Shown: positions 50,411 through 58,916 of the stretch, piece after piece
Layout: each line of letters begins with the position of its first letter
Position numbering within the stretch: the first letter of the stretch is position 1
Assembly: GCF_016907495.1 (NCBI RefSeq)
Contig: NZ_JAFBCC010000001.1
Location: 930,001 to 994,000, forward strand
DNA from: Arthrobacter tumbae
GTDB taxonomy: Bacteria > Actinomycetota > Actinomycetes > Actinomycetales > Micrococcaceae
Length of the DNA stretch: 64,000 nucleotides
Direction: 5' to 3'
The notes under the pieces: generated by a model
Seen by the model: the letters and a program-made list of their open reading frames with translations, nothing else
Databases searched by the model: none
What the model was told of the DNA's origin: nothing
Translations under genes and position numbers: made by a program

Positions 50411-51469
50411 TTACGCAGCCTCGGCGGCCTCCGCCGCTTCATTGATCATCGGCAGCCACTTGTCCAGCGCCCAGACCAGAGACAGCGGGCTGGCAGCAGA
50501 GATGGACAACGTGAGGGTGTTGTCAGCATCCGCTACGAGCGCGCCGGACTCCACCGCGGGAATCTGGCTCAGCAGCGGGTCCTCGGCGATTGCTTCCTTG
50601 GTGGCCTCGTCCGGAACCCAGGTCACAAAGACGTCCGACTCGAGTTCATCGGCACGCTCCGCCGACCACGGGAAGAAGAACTCTTCACCGGTGGCGTTCT
50701 CTTCAACCACTGTGGCCATTTCCATTCCGATCTGCGTCAGGAACCGGGGGCGGTTGTCGCTGGCCGTGTAGACGTTCACGCCCTCGGCATTGGCAGGCTC
50801 CAGGTTTCCGAAGATGAAGGTCTTGCCGGCGATGGCCGGGTATTCCGCTGCAGCCTCGGCGATCTGATCTTCGGTTTCGGTGACCAGCTGCTCGGCCTCT
50901 TCGGCCAGGCCAAGCGCCTCCCCGATCATTGCCGTGGATTCCTGCCACGCGGTGCCGTACGCAACCTCGGGGTAGGCGACAACCGGGGCGATCTCGCTGA
51001 GGGTGTTGTAATCCTCTTCGGTGAGACCGGAATAGGCGGCCAGGATGACGTCGGGGTTGGTGGCAGCGATCTCGTCGAAGGCAATTCCATCAGCCTCGGA
51101 GTACTGGACCGGCGCGTTCTCGGTACCGATGGCGGCGCCGAGCTCTTCCAGCTTGGTGTCCTTCCACGGGACTGAGCCCTGCTCGTTGCCGCCGTACTCA
51201 TTGACCGGCATGCCCACGGGCACCACGCCGAGCGCCAACGCGATGTCGTCATTGACCCAGGACACCGTTGCAACCCGCTCAGGCTTTTCCTCGATGACGG
51301 TCTCGCCGAAGGCGTGCTCAATGGTGACCGGGAAGGCCTCGGCGGAGCCGGCTTCGTTGGCTCCGGCAGCTTCCGAGCCGCCGCCCGCCGGGCCTGTGGA
51401 GCACGCGGAGAGGGACAATACCGCAATGGCTGCTGCGGCAATCAAGCCGCGCACGCGTGTGGGGGCCAT
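50411..51469 (-). CDS. Iron-siderophore-binding lipoprotein (FepB/FecB-like)
   Basis: A 352-residue lipoprotein. A hydrophobic segment ends in the lipobox SLSACS (Cys23). The mature domain has PERVATVSWVNDDIALALGV and AATNPDVILAAYSG of the TroA-like siderophore-binding fold. It stands alone, with its own terminator and an iron box at 51523-51541 identical to that of the permease operon at 24.9-29.1 kb, which lacks a binding protein. They are therefore likely partners. Confidence 0.92.
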   Translation of the reverse strand: MAPTRVRGLIAAAAIAVLSLSACSTGPAGGGSEAAGANEAGSAEAFPVTIEHAFGETVIEEKPERVATVSWVNDDIALALGVVPVGMPVNEYGGNEQGSVPWKDTKLEELGAAIGTENAPVQYSEADGIAFDEIAATNPDVILAAYSGLTEEDYNTLSEIAPVVAYPEVAYGTAWQESTAMIGEALGLAEEAEQLVTETEDQIAEAAAEYPAIAGKTFIFGNLEPANAEGVNVYTASDNRPRFLTQIGMEMATVVEENATGEEFFFPWSAERADELESDVFVTWVPDEATKEAIAEDPLLSQIPAVESGALVADADNTLTLSISAASPLSLVWALDKWLPMINEAAEAAEAA

Positions 51470-51522
51470 GGGGGCTCCTTGACTTTCGAGACGGCGTGAA
51501 CGGACCGTCGGGATGGATACGA

Positions 51523-51541
51523 AAGTAAGGCTAGCCTACGC
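51523..51541. promoter_or_regulatory. DtxR/IdeR-type iron box (copy of 29074-29092)
   Basis: AAGTAAGGCTAGCCTACGC, identical in all 19 positions to the box upstream of the siderophore permease operon and in the same orientation relative to its gene. The following 25 bases also align between the two sites. Confidence 0.88.
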
Positions 51542-51546
51542 TTGGT

Positions 51547-51578
51547 GCTATTACGAAATGTTTGTGTTGCGTAATAGC
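51547..51578. other. Inverted repeat
   Basis: GCTATTACG (51547-51555) and CGTAATAGC (51570-51578) form a perfect 9-bp inverted repeat with a 14-base spacer. It lies directly downstream of the ChaB/Rho-N gene stop and upstream of the iron box. It has no T-run, so it could be a weak terminator or an operator. Confidence 0.55.
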
Positions 51579-51587
51579 ATCTGGTCA

Positions 51588-52007
51588 CTAGTTTCTGGCT
51601 TTGCGGGTTTCCCTGTCGTTGGCCTTCTGGATCGCGTCCACCAGTTCCTTCTTGCTCATGGTTGAGCGCTTGGGAATCTCGAGCTTCTTGGCGACCTCGT
51701 AAAGGTGCTCCTTGGAGGCGTTGGCGTCCACACCGCCGGCGGTTTCCTTCGCCGTTCCGCGACCGCCTTCCGCCTGCTCGTCGGAGGGACCGTTGGAATC
51801 CTTCTGCTCCCAGTGATCACCCACCTTCTCGTGGGTGTGTTTCAGGGCGCTGTACGCGGTGCGGTGCGCCCGTTCGCCGTCACCGTACTGTTCCTCCGCA
51901 GAGTCGAGCGTTCTGGCGTAGGTTTCCTGCGCTTTTTTGTCCGATCTCTGCAGCGTGCTGGGCAGGTCGTCGGTTTTGACCTTTCCCGATTTTGTTACCT
52001 TCGGCAT
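51588..52007 (-). CDS. ChaB plus Rho-N domain protein
   Basis: A 139-residue protein. The first part (about 14-68) matches ChaB (LPSTLQRSDKKAQETYARTL, with AYSALKHTHEKVGDHW). A polar linker leads to a C-terminal Rho-N/SAP-like helical domain (KEHLYEVAKKLEIPKRSTMSKKELVDAI). ChaB is a small protein once linked to cation transport and now poorly understood; Rho-N domains bind nucleic acids or guide proteins. The ATG at 52007 has AAGGAG upstream. Confidence 0.85.
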   Translation of the reverse strand: MPKVTKSGKVKTDDLPSTLQRSDKKAQETYARTLDSAEEQYGDGERAHRTAYSALKHTHEKVGDHWEQKDSNGPSDEQAEGGRGTAKETAGGVDANASKEHLYEVAKKLEIPKRSTMSKKELVDAIQKANDRETRKARN

Positions 52008-52072
52008 CGCATCTGCTCCTTCCATAGTGGGTAGGGCTTGCATTTCCGAGGCTACCGCTGGACCCCGGATTT

Positions 52073-53059
52073 TTACACGAACGACGGCGCCGGGCCGGCT
52101 GCCACTGCCGCCAGGTACTGTGCGAGCGCACCGGGAGCGGAGCGCGGCGCTTCGGCCTCCACCACGGCGTTGTAGTTGGTGTTGGTGTTCACGTCATAGG
52201 TAAGGACGCGCCCGTCTGCGGTCTCCATGAACTCGATCCCGCATACCTCGATGTTGTTCCGGCGTGCGAATTCGACGTACTTTTCGATGATCGGGTGATC
52301 GAAGTCGCGGCGGAGGCTGAAGAGCTGCTGGCCGGCAACGGGTTCGATCGTTGCACCCGGCGGCATGATCGGCTTACCGGTTGTCGGATCGATGGCGCAG
52401 GCATCCGCCGGGCAGAGCTGGAACCCGCCGCGGGCGGTGTCCGCCTGGATGGCGTAGATGAACTCTCCACCCACAATTTCCACCCGTGTGATGATCGGTT
52501 CGGCTGCCTGGATGAATTCCTGGATCAGGGTGATGCCGTCCTGCGGTTCCTCGAACTCGTCCGAGGCCACGTACTCGGCCAGTTCGGCATGGCTCTCGAA
52601 CTTACGGACGCCCAGGCCCTTCCCGCCCTGGTTGTGCTTGGTGATGAAGGGGGTCGGGAAGCTCTTTGCCGCGTCCAGAATGCGGTCGCGGCCGATGGCC
52701 GCCACTGTCCGCGGCGTGTCGATCCCCGCCGCCTTCAGCGCCGTCAACTGGTCCACCTTGCTCATCTCGAGCTCAAGGACCCGCCGGCCGTTGATAGTCC
52801 GGCGGCCGTGAGCTTCGAGCCAGGACAGCACTGCCCGGGCATAGTCCTTGGACAGATCATGGTCCCGCGTATGCGCCGAAGCGCTGATCCGCGACCAGAA
52901 AATACCTTCCGGCGGCGTCGAGTCGAGGTCCAGAACACCGTCGGTCAGCAGCCATTCCTCAAATTCCAGCCCCTCCTGCTCGAAGGCGCGGGCGAACGGT
53001 GGAAACCACTCGGGGTTCTCGTGCAGGGCGTAGATCTTTGGAGCTTCCGAAGGTGTCAT
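52073..53059 (-). CDS. RimK-like ATP-grasp ligase
   Basis: A 328-residue ATP-grasp protein. The central domain has TPFITKHNQGGKGLGVRKF as the glycine-rich ATP loop, and the C-terminal GIEFMETADGRVLTYDVNTNTNYN contains the metal-binding residues of the fold. RimK-type enzymes join carboxylates to amines with ATP. The substrate is unknown. It lies 57 bases behind the AbgT gene, on the same strand as the amidohydrolase and transporter genes. Confidence 0.85.
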   Translation of the reverse strand: MTPSEAPKIYALHENPEWFPPFARAFEQEGLEFEEWLLTDGVLDLDSTPPEGIFWSRISASAHTRDHDLSKDYARAVLSWLEAHGRRTINGRRVLELEMSKVDQLTALKAAGIDTPRTVAAIGRDRILDAAKSFPTPFITKHNQGGKGLGVRKFESHAELAEYVASDEFEEPQDGITLIQEFIQAAEPIITRVEIVGGEFIYAIQADTARGGFQLCPADACAIDPTTGKPIMPPGATIEPVAGQQLFSLRRDFDHPIIEKYVEFARRNNIEVCGIEFMETADGRVLTYDVNTNTNYNAVVEAEAPRSAPGALAQYLAAVAAGPAPSFV

Positions 53060-53116
53060 GTTGGGTGCAACCTCGCTCTCAAACGGGCTATTCCTGCTCT
53101 GCAGGGCTTTCCGCGG

Positions 53117-54721
53117 CTATTCCGCCGGCGGAAGGAAGATGCCGTTGCCGGGCCCCATCGGAATCTCGAAGAAGTAGAAAACGCTGAGGATGCCCGCCCA
53201 CGCGAGCCAGAACGGAATGACGAACGGCAGCATGCGGGCGATCAGCGTGCCCAGCCCGGCATCGGGTTCATATTTCCGCAGCATCGCGAGCAGCACAATC
53301 ATGTACGGGTTGAGCGGGGTGATGACCTGCGTGGCCGAATCGCCCACACGGAAGGCGCCCTGGATGAAGGCCGGCTCATAGCCGAGCAGCACGAACAGCG
53401 GAACAAACACCGCGGCCATCAGCGTCCACATGGCGGATCCCGAGATAATGAAGAGGTTCAGCAGGGACGCGAGCACGATGAAGCCGAGGATCGCGGGATA
53501 CCCGGTGAGCCCGATCGCCTCAAGCCCGGTAGCACCTGCAACCGCTATCCACTGCCCGATCCCGGACCAGTTGAACAGCGCAATGAACTGGCCGAGGATG
53601 AAGGCCAGCACCAGGAAGCCCGCCATGTCACGGATCGCCTGACCCATGACCCGCGGCACATCCTTGCCGGTCGCGATGGTCCCGACGATCTTCCCGTAGA
53701 CCAGGCCGGGCACGACAAACATCGCGAACACAATGAAGACGATCGAACTGAGCAGCGGTGACCTCGGAAGGTAGCCGCCCTCCTCGTTGCGCCAGGGGGA
53801 CCCGGGCAGGGTCACCGCAAGCGCAATGACGACGGCGAGAGCAACTCCGGCGATCATCGCCCACCGCAGAGCTGTGGTTTCCCTGGTATCCAGTTCGGCC
53901 CGCAGGTCTGAATTCCCGGTCAGGTTCGAATCAGCGGCAGCAGGGGCGCCGCCGTCGTCGTCGGTTACTTCATTCCGCGGCACTCCCTGACGGTTCAGGC
54001 GGGGCTCAAGGATCTTGTCGATGACGAATCCAGCGATGACCATGAGGGTCAGCGCGGACGCGACGTTGAAGAAGTAGTTTGACACCGGAGTCACCGGTGA
54101 ACCGGGATTGGGCAGGGTCTCGGTGACCGCCGTCGTAATTCCGGCGAAAAGCGCATCCAGGCTGGTGACCAGCAGGTTGGTTGAGTAGCCGGCTCCTGCC
54201 GCTGCGAATCCGCCGAGCAGGCCCGCGACGGGGTGGCGGCCGGCGGCCTTGAACACGAGCGCGGCCAGCGGTGGGATCACCACGAAGGCGGCGTCGGACA
54301 TGATGGAACCGAGCACTCCCACCACGCCCACCGCGTACGGCAGCGCCCAGCGCGGCGCGGATCCGAAGGCTTTCCGGATCATGGCGGCGAGGAGGCCGGA
54401 CTTCTCGGCCACGCCGACGGCCAGCAGGATGGGCAGTACGGTGACCAGCGGCGGAAAGCCAAGATAGTTGGGGCCGAGATTCTCGGTCAGCCAGGTGAGC
54501 CCCTCTGCAGTGAAGAGGCCGCGGATCTGCGTTACCTCGGTAGCGCCGGGCACCTGCACGGTGACGTTCGCCCACGCCATGGCGGTCGAAACGACTGCGG
54601 TGATTCCGAAGAGGATCAGGAAGAGCGTGAACGGTTCGGGCAGCTTGTTGCCCACACGTTCCACGCCGTTGAGGAAGCGGTCGGTGAGGCGGCGCCGGGA
54701 GGCGTCGGTTGTTGTAGACAC
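53117..54721 (-). CDS. AbgT-family transporter
   Basis: A 534-residue transporter of the AbgT family with about 12 helices. Signatures are ENLGPNYLGFPPLVTVLPILL near residue 80, TGYPAILGFIVLASLLNLF and SGSAMWTLMAAVFVPLFVL. E. coli AbgT takes up p-aminobenzoyl-glutamate, while other members export sulfonamides; the direction is open. The gene is preceded by an M20 amidohydrolase gene, the AbgB-type partner, 44 bases away. Confidence 0.92.
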   Translation of the reverse strand: MSTTTDASRRRLTDRFLNGVERVGNKLPEPFTLFLILFGITAVVSTAMAWANVTVQVPGATEVTQIRGLFTAEGLTWLTENLGPNYLGFPPLVTVLPILLAVGVAEKSGLLAAMIRKAFGSAPRWALPYAVGVVGVLGSIMSDAAFVVIPPLAALVFKAAGRHPVAGLLGGFAAAGAGYSTNLLVTSLDALFAGITTAVTETLPNPGSPVTPVSNYFFNVASALTLMVIAGFVIDKILEPRLNRQGVPRNEVTDDDGGAPAAADSNLTGNSDLRAELDTRETTALRWAMIAGVALAVVIALAVTLPGSPWRNEEGGYLPRSPLLSSIVFIVFAMFVVPGLVYGKIVGTIATGKDVPRVMGQAIRDMAGFLVLAFILGQFIALFNWSGIGQWIAVAGATGLEAIGLTGYPAILGFIVLASLLNLFIISGSAMWTLMAAVFVPLFVLLGYEPAFIQGAFRVGDSATQVITPLNPYMIVLLAMLRKYEPDAGLGTLIARMLPFVIPFWLAWAGILSVFYFFEIPMGPGNGIFLPPAE

Positions 54722-54765
54722 AGGTGCTCCTTGGATTCCGGGGAGTTAGTGGAAGAGCTGGAGGA

Positions 54766-56085
54766 TCAGTCGAAGTAGGCGGGCACGTCCACCGGCCCGC
54801 CCTGGGCCTCGAACTCGGCTGCGACGGCACGCTGCAGTTCCGGGTCGCAGAGGTAGTCCAGCGCAGTGAGCGCGAGGCCGGCGGCGCCGTCGTAGGCTCC
54901 CTTTTCCGCCGCTTCCGTGTTGGCGGCGGCAGCGAACTCGCGCGTATGCAGCGCCGTGCCGGATCCGGCGATGCTGATGAGCGGGTGGATCCCGGGGATC
55001 CGGTAGCTTACGTTGCCGAAGTCGGTGGAAGCGGCAAGCGTGTCGGAAACGACGCCGGCGGGCAGCGGAGCGCGTCCCCTCCCCTGCTGCGCCTTGACCC
55101 AGCGGCCGGTCAGCGCGTTGTTGGTGCGGATGGGCAGGGACGGCGGATGCTCGTCCCAGGCCAGGTCGACGGCGGTGCCCGTCATCAACGCCGCGCCCCG
55201 GGCGATGTCGTCGAGCCGCCGGCTCAGGTCCTTCAGCGTCTCGGGCAGCCGTGAGCGCGCGTACAGCTTCAGCACCGCACGGTTGGGGATGATGTTGGGA
55301 CTCTGCCCGCCCTCGACGATGTTGGCGTGCACCCGGTCCGACGGCGGAAGCTGCTGCCGCAGGAGGCCGATGCCCTGGTAGGTGAGGCTGGCGGCGTCGA
55401 GCGCGTTGCGTCCCATGAACGGCTGGGCGGACGCGTGGGCGGCGACGCCCGTGAAGGTAATGGTCAGCAGGCGGCGCCCGAGCCAGGCCTGGTCAGCGAG
55501 GTCGTAACCGTAGGGGTGCACCATGATCGCGGCGTCGACCCCGTCGAACGCACCGTTGCGGGCCATGATTTCCTTGCCGGAGTGGCCCTCTTCGGCCGGT
55601 GTTCCGAGGAAAACGACCCTGCCGGGAAGCCGGTCCCGCACGGATGCCAGGGCGAGGAACGCACCCACGCCGGTTGCGGCAATGACGTTGTGCCCGCAGG
55701 CGTGGCCGATGCCGGGTAGCGCGTCGTATTCGCTGAGGACAGCAACGGTGGGGCCGGGCGACGTGCCGTTGAGCTCCGCGCGGATGGCAGTGCCCACGCC
55801 GTGCACTCCGACGGTTGCGTCGATGCCGTGCCTTCCGAGCACGTCCGCCAGGACAGCCGCGCTGGCGTGCTCCTGATACGCAGTCTCCGGGTTGGCGTGC
55901 AGCGTGTGCACGATACGCGCGAGATCACCTTGTAGGGCAGTAACGCGCTTCTCGACGGCGTCCGCCAACTCCTGCGGCGCTCCCCGACGAGGAGACTCTT
56001 CCGGGATGGCTGTCTGCATGCGCGCCCGGGTGTCGGCGGCAATGGCGTTGAGGTAGGCCGGGTCCGGCGCAGTCGGTTCGGTCAT
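54766..56085 (-). CDS. M20-family amidohydrolase (AbgB/HipO-like)
   Basis: A 439-residue metal-dependent amidohydrolase. Motifs: ALPGIGHACGHN as the first metal site, TPAEEGHSGKEIMA with the general base Glu, and DFGNVSYRIPGIHP near the C-terminus. M20D enzymes cleave amino acid amides, including p-aminobenzoyl-glutamate. It begins the amidohydrolase-AbgT-ATP-grasp unit. The first about 35 residues precede the core domain. Confidence 0.9.
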   Translation of the reverse strand: MTEPTAPDPAYLNAIAADTRARMQTAIPEESPRRGAPQELADAVEKRVTALQGDLARIVHTLHANPETAYQEHASAAVLADVLGRHGIDATVGVHGVGTAIRAELNGTSPGPTVAVLSEYDALPGIGHACGHNVIAATGVGAFLALASVRDRLPGRVVFLGTPAEEGHSGKEIMARNGAFDGVDAAIMVHPYGYDLADQAWLGRRLLTITFTGVAAHASAQPFMGRNALDAASLTYQGIGLLRQQLPPSDRVHANIVEGGQSPNIIPNRAVLKLYARSRLPETLKDLSRRLDDIARGAALMTGTAVDLAWDEHPPSLPIRTNNALTGRWVKAQQGRGRAPLPAGVVSDTLAASTDFGNVSYRIPGIHPLISIAGSGTALHTREFAAAANTEAAEKGAYDGAAGLALTALDYLCDPELQRAVAAEFEAQGGPVDVPAYFD

Positions 56086-56238
56086 CTGGGTAGCTTAGGC
56101 AACCAATCCCGGGGTAGGGCGAGTTCCTGAGCAACCCTGGGTAATAATTCCCCGCCCTCTTGACAAGGCAACACGTTGTACCCGCAGAAATAATGCCCCC
56201 GTAACGACACGGCAACACACCGGCGGGATGCTGGTTTC

Positions 56239-56256
56239 ACCGGCGGGAAAGCCGGT
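56239..56256. other. Hairpin and direct repeat upstream of a small gene
   Basis: ACCGGC-GGGAAA-GCCGGT forms a 6-bp hairpin 23 bases upstream of the ATG of the 82-residue gene. CACCGGCGGGA also occurs twice, at 56218 and 56238, 20 bases apart. The 194-base gap upstream also contains TTGACA at 56160 but no -10 at the right distance. Confidence 0.45.
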
Positions 56257-56279
56257 TCCACTCCCGTAAGGAGCCGCAC

Positions 56280-56528
56280 ATGTCTCTGCTCACCTCCACT
56301 GAAATCAGCCGCATCCGGGACGTTGCCACGCTGCGCCGGGGCGACGAAGTCGAAGCCCACCTCCGTAACGAGGTCCATTACCGCGGCCGGGTCGAGGACA
56401 CCGCTCCCGGCATCGGCGTCGTCTGGATCCGCGATGACGCTGATGGCCGCCGCGCCATCCTCCACACGGACGAATACGCCATCTGGCGGATCCGAACGGT
56501 TCCCCTTCAGCCCGGCCTGGCCGCCTGA
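56280..56528 (+). CDS. Small hypothetical protein
   Basis: An 82-residue protein with a likely single beta-barrel-like fold (HYRGRVEDTAPGIGVVWIRDD followed by AILHTDEYAIWRI). No family was recognised. AAGGAG precedes the ATG at a proper distance. A bidirectional terminator separates it from TerC. Function unknown. Confidence 0.75.
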   Translation: MSLLTSTEISRIRDVATLRRGDEVEAHLRNEVHYRGRVEDTAPGIGVVWIRDDADGRRAILHTDEYAIWRIRTVPLQPGLAA

Positions 56529-56551
56529 TCGCCGCTTCGCAGCTCGACCTC

Positions 56552-56616
56552 AAAGGCGCCGGAGAAGCGCAGGATCGTGGGGACATCCCCACGATCCTGC
56601 CGATCTCCGGCGCTTT
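56552..56616. terminator. Large bidirectional terminator
   Basis: An outer stem AAAGGCGCCGGAGA/TCTCCGGCGCTTTT encloses an internal loop and an inner hairpin CAGGATCGTGGG-GACATC-CCCACGATCCTG. Both strands present a T-run, so it can end the small gene on the plus strand and TerC on the minus strand. Confidence 0.9.
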
Positions 56617-56636
56617 TGGCTCGGGGGCCGCCGATT

Positions 56637-57830
56637 TCAGCGCGTGGGCTCGCGTTCCAGTGCGGCTTCGTGCTCCTCGTGGGCACGTGTGAGGAGCGCC
56701 TTGAACTCGGTCTCGTTGCGGATGAAGCGCTTGTACTTCTCCGGCTGCTTCTTGAGCATTGCCTCTTCGGCGCACATCTTGTCGAAGATACGCTCGCGCT
56801 GGTTGATGTCTGTCTCGTAGTTGAGGTCGAGGTACTCGATGGCATGGCGCCGGGCACCCGAGATGAGAGTCTTGGCCTTGCCCTTCGGGCTCACCAGCGA
56901 AGCAATTACCGTCACCAACAGAATGCCGACGATCAGGCTGAGGGAGAGCCCGGTTGAAATCTCGACAACTTCAACAGGCTCACCGTTGTTGATGAACGGC
57001 ACGTTGTTCTCGTGAAGCGCGTGCAGGATCAGCTTCACGCCGATCAGGCCCAGGATTGCCGCCAGGCCGTAGGAGAGGTAGATCAACCGGTCCAGCAATC
57101 CGTCGATGAGGAAGTACAGCTGGCGCAGCCCCATCAGCGAGAAGGCTGTGGCCGTGAAGACGATGAAGACGCTCTGCGTGAGGCCGAAGATGGCGGGAAT
57201 GGAATCCAGCGCGAAGAGGATGTCGGTTCCGCCGATGGCCACCATGACCAGCAGCATCGGGGTAAGCACCTTCTTGCCATTCTCAACGGTGAAGAGCTTG
57301 TCACCGTCGTAGTGTTCCGTGGCCGGCAGGAACTTGCGGGCCATCCGGACAATGAAGGTCTCTTCCTCCTCCACGTTCTTCGGTTTGAGGATGTTACCGG
57401 CAGTGATCAGCAGGATCAGGCCGAAAATGTAGAACACCCAGGCGAAGGAGTTGATCAGGGCGGCGCCGAGGAAGATGAACGCAGTCCGCGCTATCAACGA
57501 GAACACGATGCCGAACAGGAGCACCTTCTGCTGGTCCGCCCGCGGCACCTTGAACGTGGTCATGATGATGAGGAAGACAAACAGGTTGTCCACGGAAAGG
57601 GCCTTCTCCGTGATGTATCCGGCGAAATACTCGGTGCCGAACTGCGGGCCGGCGAAAATCAGCACTCCCACGCCGAACAGCAGCGCGATGCCCACGTAGA
57701 TGGCCGACCAGATGCTGGCTTCCTTCAGGGACGGCGTATGCGCCTTCCTCACATGGAAAAAGAAATCGAAGAGAAGCAGCCCCACGATTCCTGCGACAGT
57801 CAGAATCCAGACAATTGGGGGCACTTCCAT
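56637..57830 (-). CDS. TerC family membrane protein
   Basis: A 397-residue polytopic protein. It has the TerC core YITEKALSVDNLFVFLIIMTTF near residue 85 and ALDSIPAIFGLTQSVFIVFTATAF, with a soluble C-terminal tail. TerC/Alx proteins influence metal homeostasis, with manganese export or metalation of secreted proteins proposed. The upstream gap is only about 70 bases, too small for a yybP-ykoY manganese riboswitch. Confidence 0.92.
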   Translation of the reverse strand: MEVPPIVWILTVAGIVGLLLFDFFFHVRKAHTPSLKEASIWSAIYVGIALLFGVGVLIFAGPQFGTEYFAGYITEKALSVDNLFVFLIIMTTFKVPRADQQKVLLFGIVFSLIARTAFIFLGAALINSFAWVFYIFGLILLITAGNILKPKNVEEEETFIVRMARKFLPATEHYDGDKLFTVENGKKVLTPMLLVMVAIGGTDILFALDSIPAIFGLTQSVFIVFTATAFSLMGLRQLYFLIDGLLDRLIYLSYGLAAILGLIGVKLILHALHENNVPFINNGEPVEVVEISTGLSLSLIVGILLVTVIASLVSPKGKAKTLISGARRHAIEYLDLNYETDINQRERIFDKMCAEEAMLKKQPEKYKRFIRNETEFKALLTRAHEEHEAALEREPTR

Positions 57831-57898
57831 GCGTATATCTCCTCGGCAGTGGGCTGTGACATCACCGTAGTTCCACGTTCAGCGCGCCTGCAAGCAGT

Positions 57899-58909
57899 TC
57901 AGCTGGCGGTAGAAAGCCGATCCTGGCTGACCTGCGCCGCAGCGATGATCCGATCGAACGATGCATCCAGTTCGGAGTCGACCCGTTGACGGTTGGGATC
58001 GGCGTCATACCAGGCAAGAATCTCACGTGCTCCGAGGGCGAACGGGGTTGTGCAGGAGAAGTCCGGCACCAGCGCCTTGACCTTGGAGTTGTCGAAAATC
58101 ACAGAGTGCGACTTGTCGCCGAGCAACTGGGAACCGAGGTCCGGAAGGTGCGCGGCGATGGTCTCGGACGCGACGTGGACCAGCTGAGGTTCCGGCGCTC
58201 CGGCTGCCTCGGCGAAGATCTGGTAGATCCGGTTCCAGGGCAGGAATTCGTCGGAGGTGATGGTGAAACTGTCCCCGATCGCCTGCGGCAGTCCAAGAAG
58301 CCCGACAAACGCCTTCGCGAAGTCGGTGCTGTGCGTGAGCGTCCACAGGGACGTGCCGTCACCATGGACCAGCACCGGTCGTCCCGCCCGCATCCGCGCA
58401 ATGTCCGTCCAGCCGCCTGCGATGGCGATTTTCGTGTGGTCGTACGTATGCGAGGGCCGCACGATGGTGACGGGAAAGCCGCGCTCCCGGTACTCGGCCA
58501 CCAGCAGGTCCTCGCAGGCGATCTTCTCCCGCGAGTACTGCCAGAACGGGTTGCGCAGCGGCGTCGATTCGCGAATCGGGAGCGCTGCCGGCGGTTTCTG
58601 GTACGCCGAGGCCGAACTGATGAACACGTACTGCCCGGTTCGCCCAGTGAACAGTTCGATGTCGGCAGCAACGTGGTCGGGGGTAAAAGCCACGAAGTCG
58701 ACGACGACGTCGAAGGTGCGGTTCCCGAGGGCAGCACGGACTTCGTCCGGCTTCCGGATATCAGCGGTCAACACTTCCGCACGCGATGCCACCGGGCGCT
58801 CGGTAGAGGTCCCCCGGTTCAGGACGGTGACAGAGTAGCCCTGCGCGAGCGCCCGGTCGACGACGGCCGTGCTGATGACGCCGGTTCCGCCGATGCAGAG
58901 GATCTTCAC
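57899..58909 (-). CDS. NAD-dependent epimerase/dehydratase-like protein
   Basis: A 336-residue extended-SDR protein. VKILCIGGTGVISTAVVD is the Rossmann motif and SSASAYQKPPAALPIRE the active-site segment, resembling chloroplast-RNA-binding-protein-type reductases. The GTG at 58909 removes a basic 19-residue extension that overlaps the aldo/keto reductase gene. GGTGAG lies upstream. It follows the aldo/keto reductase gene, so the two probably form one unit. Confidence 0.85.
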   Translation of the reverse strand: MKILCIGGTGVISTAVVDRALAQGYSVTVLNRGTSTERPVASRAEVLTADIRKPDEVRAALGNRTFDVVVDFVAFTPDHVAADIELFTGRTGQYVFISSASAYQKPPAALPIRESTPLRNPFWQYSREKIACEDLLVAEYRERGFPVTIVRPSHTYDHTKIAIAGGWTDIARMRAGRPVLVHGDGTSLWTLTHSTDFAKAFVGLLGLPQAIGDSFTITSDEFLPWNRIYQIFAEAAGAPEPQLVHVASETIAAHLPDLGSQLLGDKSHSVIFDNSKVKALVPDFSCTTPFALGAREILAWYDADPNRQRVDSELDASFDRIIAAAQVSQDRLSTAS

Positions 58910-58916
58910 GCGGCGC

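Noticed and set aside
52295..53761. Plus-strand open frame of about 490 codons
   Set aside because: It is antisense to the ATP-grasp and AbgT genes and translates to a charged, repetitive, non-globular sequence.
56160..56195. TTGACA with ATAATG as a promoter for the 82-residue gene
   Set aside because: The spacing is 24 bases, too long for a normal sigma-70-type promoter.
57831..57898. Possible yybP-ykoY (manganese) riboswitch before TerC
   Set aside because: Only about 70 bases separate TerC from the next gene and no yybP-ykoY-type helix set can be drawn.
57012..57989. Plus-strand open frame of about 325 codons
   Set aside because: It is antisense to TerC, whose protein sequence and motifs are convincing; the antisense translation is low-complexity Glu/Gln/Arg.
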